In this document: positions 7,772-16,403 of the stretch, piece after piece
Position numbering within the stretch: position 1 is the stretch's first letter
How the letters are laid out: each line of letters starts with the position of its first letter
Source of the DNA: Phycicoccus avicenniae
Lineage (GTDB): Bacteria; Actinomycetota; Actinomycetes; Actinomycetales; Dermatophilaceae
DNA: 64,000 nucleotides
Assembly: GCF_018139485.1 (NCBI RefSeq)
Contig: NZ_JAGSNF010000006.1
Location: forward strand, 62,001 to 126,000
Direction of reading: 5' to 3'
Translations under genes and position numbers: made by a program
Notes under the pieces: generated by a model
What the model was told of the DNA's origin: nothing
Seen by the model: only the letters and a program-made list of their open reading frames with translations
The model's database searches: none

Positions 7772-10700
7772 TCAACCGTGCCGCGGCGGCTGCCACGCGG
7801 TCTGGAACACCTGGTCGCCGAGGTCGCGGGAGACGATCCGCGCCCGGCCGGGAGGCTGCACGGACGGCTTGACCCGGCCGATGAGCATGCCCTCGTCCGG
7901 GTTGCCGGACAGCAGGACACCCGGGGCGCCGAGGTCGCGGATCGTCTGGAGCACCGGCTCGTACATCCCGCGCGAGGCGCCACCGGTGCGCCGGGTGACG
8001 ACGAGGTGCAGCCCGACGTCGCCCGCCTGGGCGAGGAGGGGCACGAGGGGCCGCAGCGGCGACCCCGACGAGGTGACGACGAGGTCGTAGTCGTCGACGA
8101 GGAAGAAGACCTCCGCGCCCTGCCACCAGGACCGCGCGCGCAGCTGCTCCGGGGTGACGTCCGGACCGGGCAGCCGGGTCCGGAGGAACTCCGCGACGCC
8201 CTCGACCGCCTCGGTCGTCTGCTCCTCGGTCGTGAGGTACTCCCCGACGTGCGCCTCGGGCAGCTCACCGAGCAGCCCGCGCCGGTAGTCGACGACGAAC
8301 AGCTTGGCGTCGTCCGGGGCGTACAGCCGGGAGACCTCGTGCGCGACGGTCCGCAGGAAGCCGGTCTTGCCGCTGTCGCCGTCACCGAGCAGGTACAGGT
8401 GCGGGTCCTCGCGCAGGTCCAGGCCGATCGGCGCGAGGGCGGCCTCGTCGACGCCCAGGAGCAGCCGCCGGTCGTCCGGACCCGCGAGCCCGCGCACCGC
8501 ATCGAGGTCGACCCGCTCGGGCAGCAGCCGCAGCTTCGGGCCCTCGGGGCCGGTCCAGGCGGCGCCGACGCGCGCGACGAGGTCCTCGACGCCGTCGCCG
8601 AGGTCCTGGACCTCGCCGCTGCCGTCGAGCCGGGGCACCGCGCCGAGGAAGTGGTGCCGGGTCATCGTCAGCCCGCGTCCCGGCCGCCCCTCGGGCACGT
8701 TGGCCGCGACCTTGCGGTCGATCTCGGAGTCCGTCGGGTCACCGAGCCGCAGCTCGACACGGGTGCCGAGGACGTCGCGGATCTGGTTGCGGAAGTCCAT
8801 CGAGCGGGAGGTCGTGACGACGACGTGGACGCCGAAGGTCAGCCCCCTCCCCGCGAGCTCCATGATCACCGGCTCGAGCTCGTCGAAGTCCGAGCGCACC
8901 GTGGGCCACCCGTCGACGACGAGGAAGACGTCGCCGTACCCGTCGTCGACCCGGCCGGCCGCCCGCCGGCGACGGTAGGTCTCGATGGAGTCGACGCCGT
9001 GCGCCCGGAAGTAGGCCTCGCGGGCGTCGACGATGCCGGAGATCTCGGCGACGAGCCGGCGGACGACCTCGGGCTCGTTGCGGTTGGCGACACCGGCGAC
9101 GTGCGGCAGCCCGGCCATCGGGGTGAAGGTGCCGCCGCCGAAGTCCAGGACGTACACCTGGCTCTCCAGCGGCGTCGTCGTGAGGGCGATCGAGGCGACG
9201 ACCGTCCGTGCGAAGGTGCTGCGTCCGGACCGCGGCCCGCCGACGACGGCGACGTGCCCGGCCGCGCCCCCGAGCCGCAGCACGAAGAGCTCGCGCCGCT
9301 GCTCCAGCGGCCGGTCGACGAGACCCACGGGCAGGACGTAGTCGCCCTTCTCCCGCCAGGACCGGCTCACGAGACCGAGCTCGGGGTCGGCGGCGAGGTC
9401 GCCGAACATCCGGTCCATCGACAGCGGGACGTCGAGCGGCGGCAGCCAGACCTGGTGGGCCGGGCGTCCCTTCCCGGCCATCCGGCCGACGGCGATGTCG
9501 AAGACCGCCCGGGTCTCCTCGGGCTCGGGCCCACCCGACGGGGCGACCTCCTCGGCAGCACGTCGCCCGGCGGCCACCGGTGCGAGCGTGAAGGGCAGGA
9601 TGTCGCTCGTCCGTCCCGGGCCCTCGCCGGAGGACGAGCCCGGGCCCGGACCCCGTCGGCGGCCCTTCGGCGGTCCCGACACGTACGCGGCCTTGAACTT
9701 CGTGAGCGTCGTCTGGTCCGGCTTGAGGTAGCCCAGGCCCGGCACCGGCGGCAGCTCGTAGGCGTCCGGGACGCCGATGACCGTCCGGGACTCCCCGGCG
9801 CTGAAGGTCCGCAGCCCGATCCGGTACGACAGGTGCGACTCCAGCCCCCGCAGACGCCCCTCCTCGAGCCGCTGCGAGGACAGCAGGAGGTGCATCGACA
9901 GCGACCGCCCGAGGCGGCCGATGGCGACGAAGAGGTCGGCGAACTCCGGCTTGGCCGCGAGCAGCTCGGAGAACTCGTCGGCGACGACGAGCAGGGCCGG
10001 CAGCGGCTCGAGGTCGGCGCCCTGGGCCCGGGCCTTCTCGTAGTCGGTGACGTTGGCGAAGTTGCCGGCCGAGCGCAGCAGCTCCTGGCGCCGGGTCATC
10101 TCGCCCTGGAGCGCGTCCTGCATCCGCTCGACGAGCGTCAGCTCCTGGCCGAGGTTGGTGATGACGGCCGAGACGTGGGGCATGTCGGCCATCCCGGCGA
10201 ACGTCGCGCCGCCCTTGAAGTCGACGAGGACGAAGTTCAGCGACTCCGAGGAGTGCGTCATCGCGAGCGCGAGGACGAGCGTGCGCAGCAGCTCGGACTT
10301 GCCGGAGCCCGTGGCCCCGATGACGAGGCCGTGCGGCCCCATCCCCTGCTGCGCGGACTCCTTGATGTCGAGGGCGACCGGGCGGCCGGCCTCGTCGACG
10401 CCGATGGGGACCCGCAGGCGGTCGCGCTGCAGCCGGGGCCGCCAGGCGGTCTCGACGTCGAAGTCGCGGACGTCGCCGGTCCCCAGCAGGTCGACGAGCT
10501 CGGTCGAGGCGGACAGCGCGTCCCGGGCCTCCGGCTCGTCGGCGGTGTAGCGGGGCGCGAGCCGGCGGGCGGCGGCCTCGGCCCGGGTCGTCGACAGCTG
10601 GTCCGCGACGCCGTGGGCGACCCCTCGGGCGAGGCTGATGATCTCGAGCGGTGCCCGACCGGCGTGCGGCCCGGTCTCGGCCGGTGGCCCGACGGCCAGC

Positions 10701-11764
10701 CGCAGCGTCGTCCCGCCGTCGAGCTCGCCCCACTGCTCGGGGAGGTCGAGGACGGTGACGCCGAGCACGCCGTCGGCGGTGACGACGGGGTTGCCCGGCG
10801 GGACGTCACCGCCGTCGACGACGAGGAGGACGTGCGGCAGGGTCGGTCGGTCGGTCGGGCCGAACCGCGGGCGCTCGACGATCTCCTGCGGCAGGAGGGG
10901 CAGCAGGTCGTGGACGGACTCGCCGACGAGCCGGACGGGCCCCACGGCGTCGCGCTCGCGGGGGCTGAGGGCGTGCGGCAGCCACTTGAGCCACTCCCAC
11001 TCCGCGCGGGCCTCGCGCGAGACGACCGCGGCGACGACGAGGTCCTCCGGGGCGTGCTGCATCGCCGCGGACAGCACGACGGACCGGGCGAGGGCCCGCG
11101 CCGGGGCCGCGTCCCCGGTGACCTCGACGTGCGGCCAGGCGCGCAGGGCCGCGGAGGCCGGGAGCCCGGGCTGCACCCGGTGGGTCGAGAGCAGCCGGTG
11201 CAGACCGGACGCGGCGACCGGGTCGAGCTGGGCGAGCGGCGCCGTCTCCGGCGGCACGAGGTCGAGGCAGAGCGGCTGGGCCGTCGTTCCCATCCGGACC
11301 TGGAGGAAGTCACCGTCCGACGGCGTCCGTTCCCACACCCGGGTGCCCTCGGCGGCCAGGAGCGGCAGCGTCGCGGGGTCGGGGTAGTCCCAGAGGGCCG
11401 CGGCCCGCTGCCGTCCGGCGGCGTCGCGGATCGTGGCGCGGACCTCCGCGAGGTAGGCGAGGTACTCCCGCCGGGCGGCGAGGACCTGCGCCGTGTGCTG
11501 CGAGCGCTGCCGCACCCCGGAGGCGAGGACGAAGCCGACGCTCGCGACGAGGAACATCCCCGCCGTGAACCAGGCCCGTGGACCGGTCTGGGAGAGGGCG
11601 ACGAAGCCGATCGTCCCGAGCGAGCCGAGCATCGGGACGGCCTGCATGAGCAGGCCGCTCGCCCCCTCGGAGGGGGTGATCTCCGGCGGTGGCTGGAGCT
11701 CGAGCCGTCCGCTCGGCACCTCGGGCGCCTGCTCCCGTCCCCCCGCTCGCGCGGCCACCGACAT
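7772..11764 (-). CDS. eccC: Type VII secretion ATPase EccC (FtsK/SpoIIIE family)
   Basis: 1330 aa, the full length of fused EccCa-EccCb. Two N-terminal membrane helices lie at about residues 40-75. Three FtsK-like ATPase domains follow. The first P-loop GATGSGKS is near residue 485, with a VVADEFSE Walker B. The second P-loop, near 844, reads GGPRSGRST, with Arg for the catalytic Lys. The third, near 1130, reads GDGDSGKT. EccC is the motor and substrate receptor of ESX secretion and binds the C-terminal signal of WXG100 partners. The start MSVAAR is chosen because the region upstream of it is the divergent promoter of eccD. In mycobacterial EccC the later domains are regulatory; a dead second P-loop fits that picture. 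Confidence 0.95.
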   Translation of the reverse strand: MSVAARAGGREQAPEVPSGRLELQPPPEITPSEGASGLLMQAVPMLGSLGTIGFVALSQTGPRAWFTAGMFLVASVGFVLASGVRQRSQHTAQVLAARREYLAYLAEVRATIRDAAGRQRAAALWDYPDPATLPLLAAEGTRVWERTPSDGDFLQVRMGTTAQPLCLDLVPPETAPLAQLDPVAASGLHRLLSTHRVQPGLPASAALRAWPHVEVTGDAAPARALARSVVLSAAMQHAPEDLVVAAVVSREARAEWEWLKWLPHALSPRERDAVGPVRLVGESVHDLLPLLPQEIVERPRFGPTDRPTLPHVLLVVDGGDVPPGNPVVTADGVLGVTVLDLPEQWGELDGGTTLRLAVGPPAETGPHAGRAPLEIISLARGVAHGVADQLSTTRAEAAARRLAPRYTADEPEARDALSASTELVDLLGTGDVRDFDVETAWRPRLQRDRLRVPIGVDEAGRPVALDIKESAQQGMGPHGLVIGATGSGKSELLRTLVLALAMTHSSESLNFVLVDFKGGATFAGMADMPHVSAVITNLGQELTLVERMQDALQGEMTRRQELLRSAGNFANVTDYEKARAQGADLEPLPALLVVADEFSELLAAKPEFADLFVAIGRLGRSLSMHLLLSSQRLEEGRLRGLESHLSYRIGLRTFSAGESRTVIGVPDAYELPPVPGLGYLKPDQTTLTKFKAAYVSGPPKGRRRGPGPGSSSGEGPGRTSDILPFTLAPVAAGRRAAEEVAPSGGPEPEETRAVFDIAVGRMAGKGRPAHQVWLPPLDVPLSMDRMFGDLAADPELGLVSRSWREKGDYVLPVGLVDRPLEQRRELFVLRLGGAAGHVAVVGGPRSGRSTFARTVVASIALTTTPLESQVYVLDFGGGTFTPMAGLPHVAGVANRNEPEVVRRLVAEISGIVDAREAYFRAHGVDSIETYRRRRAAGRVDDGYGDVFLVVDGWPTVRSDFDELEPVIMELAGRGLTFGVHVVVTTSRSMDFRNQIRDVLGTRVELRLGDPTDSEIDRKVAANVPEGRPGRGLTMTRHHFLGAVPRLDGSGEVQDLGDGVEDLVARVGAAWTGPEGPKLRLLPERVDLDAVRGLAGPDDRRLLLGVDEAALAPIGLDLREDPHLYLLGDGDSGKTGFLRTVAHEVSRLYAPDDAKLFVVDYRRGLLGELPEAHVGEYLTTEEQTTEAVEGVAEFLRTRLPGPDVTPEQLRARSWWQGAEVFFLVDDYDLVVTSSGSPLRPLVPLLAQAGDVGLHLVVTRRTGGASRGMYEPVLQTIRDLGAPGVLLSGNPDEGMLIGRVKPSVQPPGRARIVSRDLGDQVFQTAWQPPRHG

Positions 11765-11875
11765 CCTCGGTCCTCCCCTCGTCACGTCCGACGGTCGGGG
11801 ACACGCTATCCCGTGGATACTGTCCTCACGGCGAGAGCCGCGCACCGGGGCCGCAGCCGAGGGGAGGGCCGAGCA
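11765..11875. promoter_or_regulatory. Divergent promoter region eccC / eccD
   Basis: These 111 bases separate the two oppositely transcribed ESX genes. An inverted repeat TATCC-CGT-GGATA lies at 11807-11819. Read one way it gives a GGATACT-like -10, read the other way GGATAGC, so back-to-back promoters may share this site. A purine-rich GAGGGGAGGG precedes the eccD GTG. Confidence 0.4.
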
Positions 11876-13414
11876 GTGAGCACGACCCAGCAGCTGACGC
11901 TCGTCGCCGACGAGCGCCACTACGACCTCGTCGTGCCCGTCGGCACCCGCGTCACCGAGGTCCTCTCCGTCCTCGGGATCCCGTCCGCCGCCGGGACCGG
12001 GTCGGTCGCGACGGCCGCCGGCCACGTCTACGGCCCCCAGGACCGGATCGGCGAGGACCTGCCGCAGGGCTCGGTCCTCACCGTCGTGCGGACGACGACG
12101 CACCGGGTGCACCGCGACGTCGTGAGCCTGGACCGCTCGTCGTCCGCCGCGGGGGCCCGGCCCTCGGCACCGGCCTGGGCCGGGGGGTCGCGGCTGCAGG
12201 CGGACGAGGGGCCCGCCGTCAGCCTCGTCGACGACGCGACCCGCCGACGGTCGGACGACCCGGACGCGACGGTGAGCCGGGCGGAGCTACGCCGGGCGAG
12301 GACCGACCGCCGGGTGCGCGCCGCACGTCCACGCCCCCCGGGCGCCACGACCGCCGTCGTCACCGGCGCCGGCCTCGTCGTCGTGCTCGCCGGTGTCCTG
12401 GGCCTCGCCGCCGATCCCTCCGGCCTGCCGGCCCCGGTCCGCTGGACCGGGGCCGCCCTGCTCCTCGCCGCCGCGGTGGCGGTCGTCCTCCTCTCCCCCC
12501 GCGAGCGTGCGACGGCACCGGTCGCGCGCCTCGTCGCCGCGCCCGCGCTCGCGGCCGCCGGCGGCCTCCTCACGCCCCTCCCCGACTCCCCCGCGCGGGT
12601 CGCGGTGTCCGTCGTGCTCGCCTGTGCCCTCGCGGCCGTCGTCACGGCGGTCGCCTCCGCGGACGGGTCGCCGGCCTCCCGGGCCGAGCGCACCGCCACG
12701 GCGTGCCTCGCCGGGGTGGGCGTCCTCGTCGCCGCGTCCGTGCTGTGGGAGCGGCCCCCCGCCGCCGCGGCGGCCGTCGTCGTCGGCCTCGTCCCGGTCC
12801 TCCTGCGCGCGCTGCCCTCGGCGAGCCTCGACGTCGACCCGACGCAGCTGCTCGACACCGACCGGCTGTCGACGACGGTGTGGTCGGTGCGGGCCCCGCA
12901 GGACGGCCGACGCCGTCGGGTCACCGACCTCGACGTCCGTGACCGGGTCGCCCAGGCCCGTGCCGTCGTGTCGGCCGGCACCGTCTACCTCGCCGTCGCC
13001 GCCGCCGTGGCCGGTTGGGTCCTCGCCGTCACGCCGGCCCTGTCGACGCTCGCCCCGTGGTCGCGCTGGGTCGTGCTCGTCCTCGCGGCCGTCGCCCTCG
13101 GCTACCAGGCGCGCCAGGTCCGCGACCGCACCGCCCGCTTCGCGATGCTCGCCGCCGCCGGCTCGCTCGTCGTGAGCGCCGCGGTCGCGGTCCTCGGATG
13201 GGACCGCGGTCTGCTGTGGCCGACGGTCGCCCTGGGCGTCGTCCTCGGCGGCGTCGCGCTGCTCGCCTCGGTGGCCCTGGCGGGCGGCTGGACCTCGACG
13301 CGGATGTCCCGCTCGGCCGACCGGCTCGAGTCCTTCGCCGTCGTCACCGTGCTGCCCCTGGCGCTCGTCGCGGCCGGCGCCGTCGAGGCCCTGCGGCGGC
13401 TCACCTCCGGCTGA
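11876..13414 (+). CDS. EccD-like ESX membrane protein (first copy)
   Basis: 512 aa from GTG. The first 85 residues form a ubiquitin-like domain (LTLVADERHYDLVVPVGTRV ... GSVLTVVRT), as in EccD. A charged linker and about eleven hydrophobic helices from about residue 145 to the end follow. EccD forms the central membrane ring of the ESX channel. A second, shorter EccD-like gene lies at 16404, so this locus has two distinct EccD proteins. In known mycobacterial complexes EccD is a homodimer within each protomer; here a heterodimer is possible. It could also be an ESX-associated protein that has lost the EccD role. Confidence 0.8.
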   Translation: MSTTQQLTLVADERHYDLVVPVGTRVTEVLSVLGIPSAAGTGSVATAAGHVYGPQDRIGEDLPQGSVLTVVRTTTHRVHRDVVSLDRSSSAAGARPSAPAWAGGSRLQADEGPAVSLVDDATRRRSDDPDATVSRAELRRARTDRRVRAARPRPPGATTAVVTGAGLVVVLAGVLGLAADPSGLPAPVRWTGAALLLAAAVAVVLLSPRERATAPVARLVAAPALAAAGGLLTPLPDSPARVAVSVVLACALAAVVTAVASADGSPASRAERTATACLAGVGVLVAASVLWERPPAAAAAVVVGLVPVLLRALPSASLDVDPTQLLDTDRLSTTVWSVRAPQDGRRRRVTDLDVRDRVAQARAVVSAGTVYLAVAAAVAGWVLAVTPALSTLAPWSRWVVLVLAAVALGYQARQVRDRTARFAMLAAAGSLVVSAAVAVLGWDRGLLWPTVALGVVLGGVALLASVALAGGWTSTRMSRSADRLESFAVVTVLPLALVAAGAVEALRRLTSG

Positions 13415-13451
13415 CGCGACCGGACCGCTCCGGCCGCCGGGGAGGAGCCCG

Positions 13452-14948
13452 TCAGTCCCAGACGGGGGGCGACGCGTCGTCCTCGCCCTCGAACCACGTG
13501 CTCTCGTCCTCGTGGGTCAGTGCGTCGACGTCCTCGGGTCGGCCCTCGTCCCGTCCGCCCCGGCCACGGCCACCGGCCGCGCCCCCGGCGGCGACGGCGG
13601 AGCCGCGACCCGGGGTCTCCCCCGGCCGCGGGAGGCCGGACCGGCCGCCCGTGCGCGTCCCCGCGCCCCGGACCCCACCCCCGGAGCGGACACCGGCACC
13701 GCCGGACCTGGCCGCCCCCTGCTGGCCCGCCGCGAGCACCGAGCGGCCCGAGCCGCTCGCCGTCCCACCGGACCCGCCCGGGGCCCCGCCCCGGACCCCG
13801 GCGCTCGTCGAGCCGCGCGCGCCGGAGGCCGCCCCCCGGGCCGTCCCCTGCTGTCCCGGGACGAGGCCGGGTCGCGGACCGCCGGCCGCGCCGCGACCGC
13901 CGAGGATCCCGCCGACGCCGCCCCCGCCGCGCAGTGCCCGTCCCAGCAGACCGGCGCCACCGGCGACGGCGGCACCGCCGACCCCCGCGGCGCCGACCGA
14001 CCCACCGGGACCGCCCGTGCCGGGCGAGGTGCCGGACGGGGTCACGCCGCCGCCCGCACCGCCCGGCGCCGTCGAGCCCGTGCTCGGGCCGTCGACGCCG
14101 AGCCCCACGGGGGGCTGGGCGACGGGGTCCGGCCCGGGCGTCGGGTCCGGGGACCACGGGGGCACGTGGCTTCCCGTCGGCCCGTCCCACCAGCCGACGG
14201 CCGGGACCGGCGACGAGGGGCCGGAGGACCCCGGAGGTCCGGACGGCGCGCCGGTCGGCGGCCGGTACCCGCCGGGGGTCGACCCGGACGGAGGGATCCC
14301 CCCGCCTCCGCCGCCCCCGGCGCCCCCACCGGCGTCGATGCCGGCCGGGTCGTACGGGGCCTCGACCGGCATCGTGCGCGCGGCCCCGGCCATCGACCCG
14401 GTGAACTCGGCGAGCGCCGTCGCGGCCGCACGCTCCCGCTGCTGCCGCAGGTCGGCGACCGCACGGTCGTAGCCCGCCGCGTCGAACACCGGACGCTCCT
14501 GGGCCGGGCTCGTCACGGGGCCGGACGGCGCCCGGACGGTGGTGTGGTCGGCGCGGTCGACCTCCGTCGACACCGCGGCGACCCGGGTCGAGTACGCGGA
14601 CCGCGCCGTGTCGGCGGCCTCGGCCGCCTCGTCGAGCGACTTCCGGATCCGCTGCAGCTCCTCGGCGTGCCGGTCGAGCGAGCCCGCGAGCGCGGTGAGG
14701 CTCGCGTAGGCGTTCTCGGCCGCCGGGCCCTCCCACGGCTCGTCGGCGTGGCGCAGCGCGTTCACGACCCGGCGCACGCTCTGCGCCAGGCCCGTGACAC
14801 CGTCCCCCGCGAGCTGCCAGTCCTTCGCGGTGTCGCGCACGAGCGGGCTGGAGAAGCCGAAGACCTTGTGCAGCTCCCGCTCCTTCGGCCCGGCGTCGGC
14901 CGGCAGCGCCGGGACCGCCGCGCCACCGTCCCCGGACGGGATGGCCAT
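13452..14948 (-). CDS. ESX-associated PPE/WXG-like protein with Gly/Pro/Ala-rich tail
   Basis: 498 aa. Residues 1 to about 165 are helical and contain a WXG-type turn (PWEGPAAENAY) and a long heptad-like helix, as in PPE- and LXG-type ESX substrates. From about residue 190 to the end the chain is low-complexity Gly/Pro/Ser/Ala, finishing in an acidic, aromatic tail (THEDESTWFEGEDDASPPVWD). The ATG overlaps the stop of the upstream gene. Position between the two eccD genes indicates an exported or channel-associated partner; no enzymatic toxin domain is visible. It converges with the first eccD across 37 bases. Confidence 0.75.
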   Translation of the reverse strand: MAIPSGDGGAAVPALPADAGPKERELHKVFGFSSPLVRDTAKDWQLAGDGVTGLAQSVRRVVNALRHADEPWEGPAAENAYASLTALAGSLDRHAEELQRIRKSLDEAAEAADTARSAYSTRVAAVSTEVDRADHTTVRAPSGPVTSPAQERPVFDAAGYDRAVADLRQQRERAAATALAEFTGSMAGAARTMPVEAPYDPAGIDAGGGAGGGGGGGIPPSGSTPGGYRPPTGAPSGPPGSSGPSSPVPAVGWWDGPTGSHVPPWSPDPTPGPDPVAQPPVGLGVDGPSTGSTAPGGAGGGVTPSGTSPGTGGPGGSVGAAGVGGAAVAGGAGLLGRALRGGGGVGGILGGRGAAGGPRPGLVPGQQGTARGAASGARGSTSAGVRGGAPGGSGGTASGSGRSVLAAGQQGAARSGGAGVRSGGGVRGAGTRTGGRSGLPRPGETPGRGSAVAAGGAAGGRGRGGRDEGRPEDVDALTHEDESTWFEGEDDASPPVWD

Positions 14949-15400
14949 CAGGCGTCCCCTCGCGCGTCGTCGGTGAGCGCGTCGCGCTCGGCGGCGCCCT
15001 CGCGCATCTCGTCCCCCTGCTCGGCCCGCGCGTGCCGGCGGTCGCTGTGGAACCCCTCGCCCGCGCTCCACCGGGGCGCGATGGCGGCGAAGGTGTCGGC
15101 GGCGAGGTCGTCCCGCTCCCGCATCGCACCCGCAGCCGCGGCGAGGGCGGCCCCCGCCTCGACGAGGTCCTCGCGGATCCCCCGGAGGGTCTCCTCGTAG
15201 GCCAGCGCCGCGGCCTCGTACACCTGCGCGTACGCCCGCGCGGGCGCGGCGTCGCCGAAGGTCGAGGTCGCCGTGAGGCTGGAGCGCACCCGGGTCACCT
15301 CGGTGTGCGCGGACTCGCGCCACTGCTCGCGGTGGTCCGCGGCCAACGTCCGCAGGACCGGCGGGTAGCTGAACCCGCCCTCACCCTTGTCGAGAGCCAC
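14948..15400 (-). CDS. Small helical ESX-associated protein (EspC/WXG-like)
   Basis: 150 aa, almost entirely helical, with no signal peptide and no membrane segment. The length and helical-hairpin profile (HREQWRESAHTEVTRVRSSL, then AYAQVYEAAALAYEETLRGI) resemble ESX-secretion-associated proteins that pair with PPE-like partners. Its stop overlaps the start of the larger WXG/PPE-like gene, so the two are probably made together and may form a heterodimer. I do not recognise a specific family with certainty. Confidence 0.65.
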   Translation of the reverse strand: MALDKGEGGFSYPPVLRTLAADHREQWRESAHTEVTRVRSSLTATSTFGDAAPARAYAQVYEAAALAYEETLRGIREDLVEAGAALAAAAGAMRERDDLAADTFAAIAPRWSAGEGFHSDRRHARAEQGDEMREGAAERDALTDDARGDA

Positions 15401-15548
15401 TGCTCGTCCCTCCTCCCGGTCGGCCCGGGCGCCACGGGCCCCTCGTCGGGGCCCCGCTGGACGCGGCCCGTGCCGGCACCCTCGTCGGGTACCGGCACGG
15501 CCGCACTGCCTGTCGGGGCCTGCGGCCCCTCGTGCCCGTCGGAGGCGC
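15401..15548 (-). terminator. Three stacked hairpins between the WXG100 genes and the downstream ESX genes
   Basis: Hairpin 1: arms GGGCCCC / GGGGCCC at 15436-15454. Hairpin 2: 14-nt arms CCGTGCCGGCACCC (15468-15481) and GGGTACCGGCACGG (15487-15500), with one mismatch. Hairpin 3: GGGGCC-TGC-GGCCCC near 15514-15528. None is followed by a clear T-run. Read on the minus strand they lie immediately after the second WXG100 gene and before the 150-aa protein. They could reduce read-through so that the small WXG100 proteins are made in excess. Confidence 0.6.
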
Positions 15549-15839
15549 TCAGCCCCACATGTTCGTGTTGCGCAGCTCCCCGGCGAGGTAGTCCTCCTTG
15601 GACTGCACGACGGCGAGGCGGACGTCCTCGAGGAGCGCCCGGCACTCCTCGATCTGCTTGTCCCACTCCTGCTTGGCGTGCCGGTACGCCTCCTGGGTCG
15701 TGCCCTCCCAGTCCGTGACGTACGGCTTGAGGTCGCCCTCCATCGTCGTCAGCCGGCTCTCGATGTCCGCCAGGCCCTTCTTCATGTCCTGGACCATCGC
15801 GTCGATGCCGGCTCCGCCGACCTTGATCCCGTCGCTCAT
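15549..15839 (-). CDS. WXG100 family ESX protein (second copy)
   Basis: 96 aa. This is a classic WXG100 length: two helices joined by a W44-E-G46 turn. After the turn comes a YRHAKQEWDKQIEE helix that places a Tyr and an acidic residue much as in the YxxxD/E secretion signal. Such proteins are exported as dimers by EccC. It lies 26 bases downstream of another WXG100 gene on the same strand, so the pair resembles an esxB/esxA operon. Which is EsxA-like and which EsxB-like cannot be decided from length alone. Confidence 0.9.
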   Translation of the reverse strand: MSDGIKVGGAGIDAMVQDMKKGLADIESRLTTMEGDLKPYVTDWEGTTQEAYRHAKQEWDKQIEECRALLEDVRLAVVQSKEDYLAGELRNTNMWG

Positions 15840-15865
15840 CGCGTCGTCTCCCTCGTGTGTGGTGG

Positions 15866-16183
15866 TCAGCTCTTGCCGAGCATGCTCGAGTACTTGGACA
15901 GGTTCGACGCCACGTTGCTGTCGTCGGCGTCGTACTGGCGCTGCGCGCCGGTGAGGTTGGCCTCGAAGTTCTCGAGGGCGTCGACGATGTCCTGGGTCTG
16001 GATCCGCCACGCCTCGCTCACCGAGTGGAAGCTGCGCGCGCCCTGACCCTCCCAGTGGGCCCGGACGGCGTCCATCTGGCCCTGGAGCTTCTTGACCTCG
16101 GTCGTGAGGTCGCCCCGTGCCTGCCCGACGATGTCGGCGCTCTTCTTGACGACGCCGGCGCCTGCCCTGAACTGCTCTGCCAT
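15866..16183 (-). CDS. WXG100 family ESX protein (first copy)
   Basis: 105 aa with the W44-E-G46 turn (AHWEGQGARSF) between two amphipathic helices. The start MAEQFRAGAG is supported by a strong GGAAGGA ribosome-binding site seven bases upstream. It is the first gene of the minus-strand ESX substrate block. It faces eccD-eccB-mycP across a 220-bp divergent promoter region and presumably heterodimerises with the next gene product. Confidence 0.9.
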   Translation of the reverse strand: MAEQFRAGAGVVKKSADIVGQARGDLTTEVKKLQGQMDAVRAHWEGQGARSFHSVSEAWRIQTQDIVDALENFEANLTGAQRQYDADDSNVASNLSKYSSMLGKS

Positions 16184-16403
16184 GACTGTCCTTCCCTCGT
16201 GCGATCGGACCTCGCGGTCGCTGTGACTGTCCCCCCGGGGGGCCGTGCCTCGGACCCGGGCCGTACCGCCCCTCGTCCTGCCCCGGACACTACGGTCGCA
16301 GACGGATCGCGCCAATGGGGAGAACTCCCCGCAACTGCCCCGTCTATGCTCGTCGCGGTCGGGTCCACGCCGCCGTCGGCGGCCGTCGGAGGGGAGCACT
16401 GTC
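16184..16403. promoter_or_regulatory. Divergent promoter region WXG100 / eccD-eccB-mycP
   Basis: 220 bases without a gene. An inverted repeat GGGGAG-AA-CTCCCC lies at 16317-16330, and a TCTATGCT -10-like element at 16343-16350 could serve the plus-strand genes. The repeat just upstream could be an activator or repressor site. A GGAGGGGAG ribosome-binding site precedes the eccD GTG. Confidence 0.4.

Noticed and set aside
7778-11875. Plus-strand open frame antisense to eccC
   Set aside because: Only the part from 11876 on has protein-like composition (EccD); the earlier part mirrors eccC codons.
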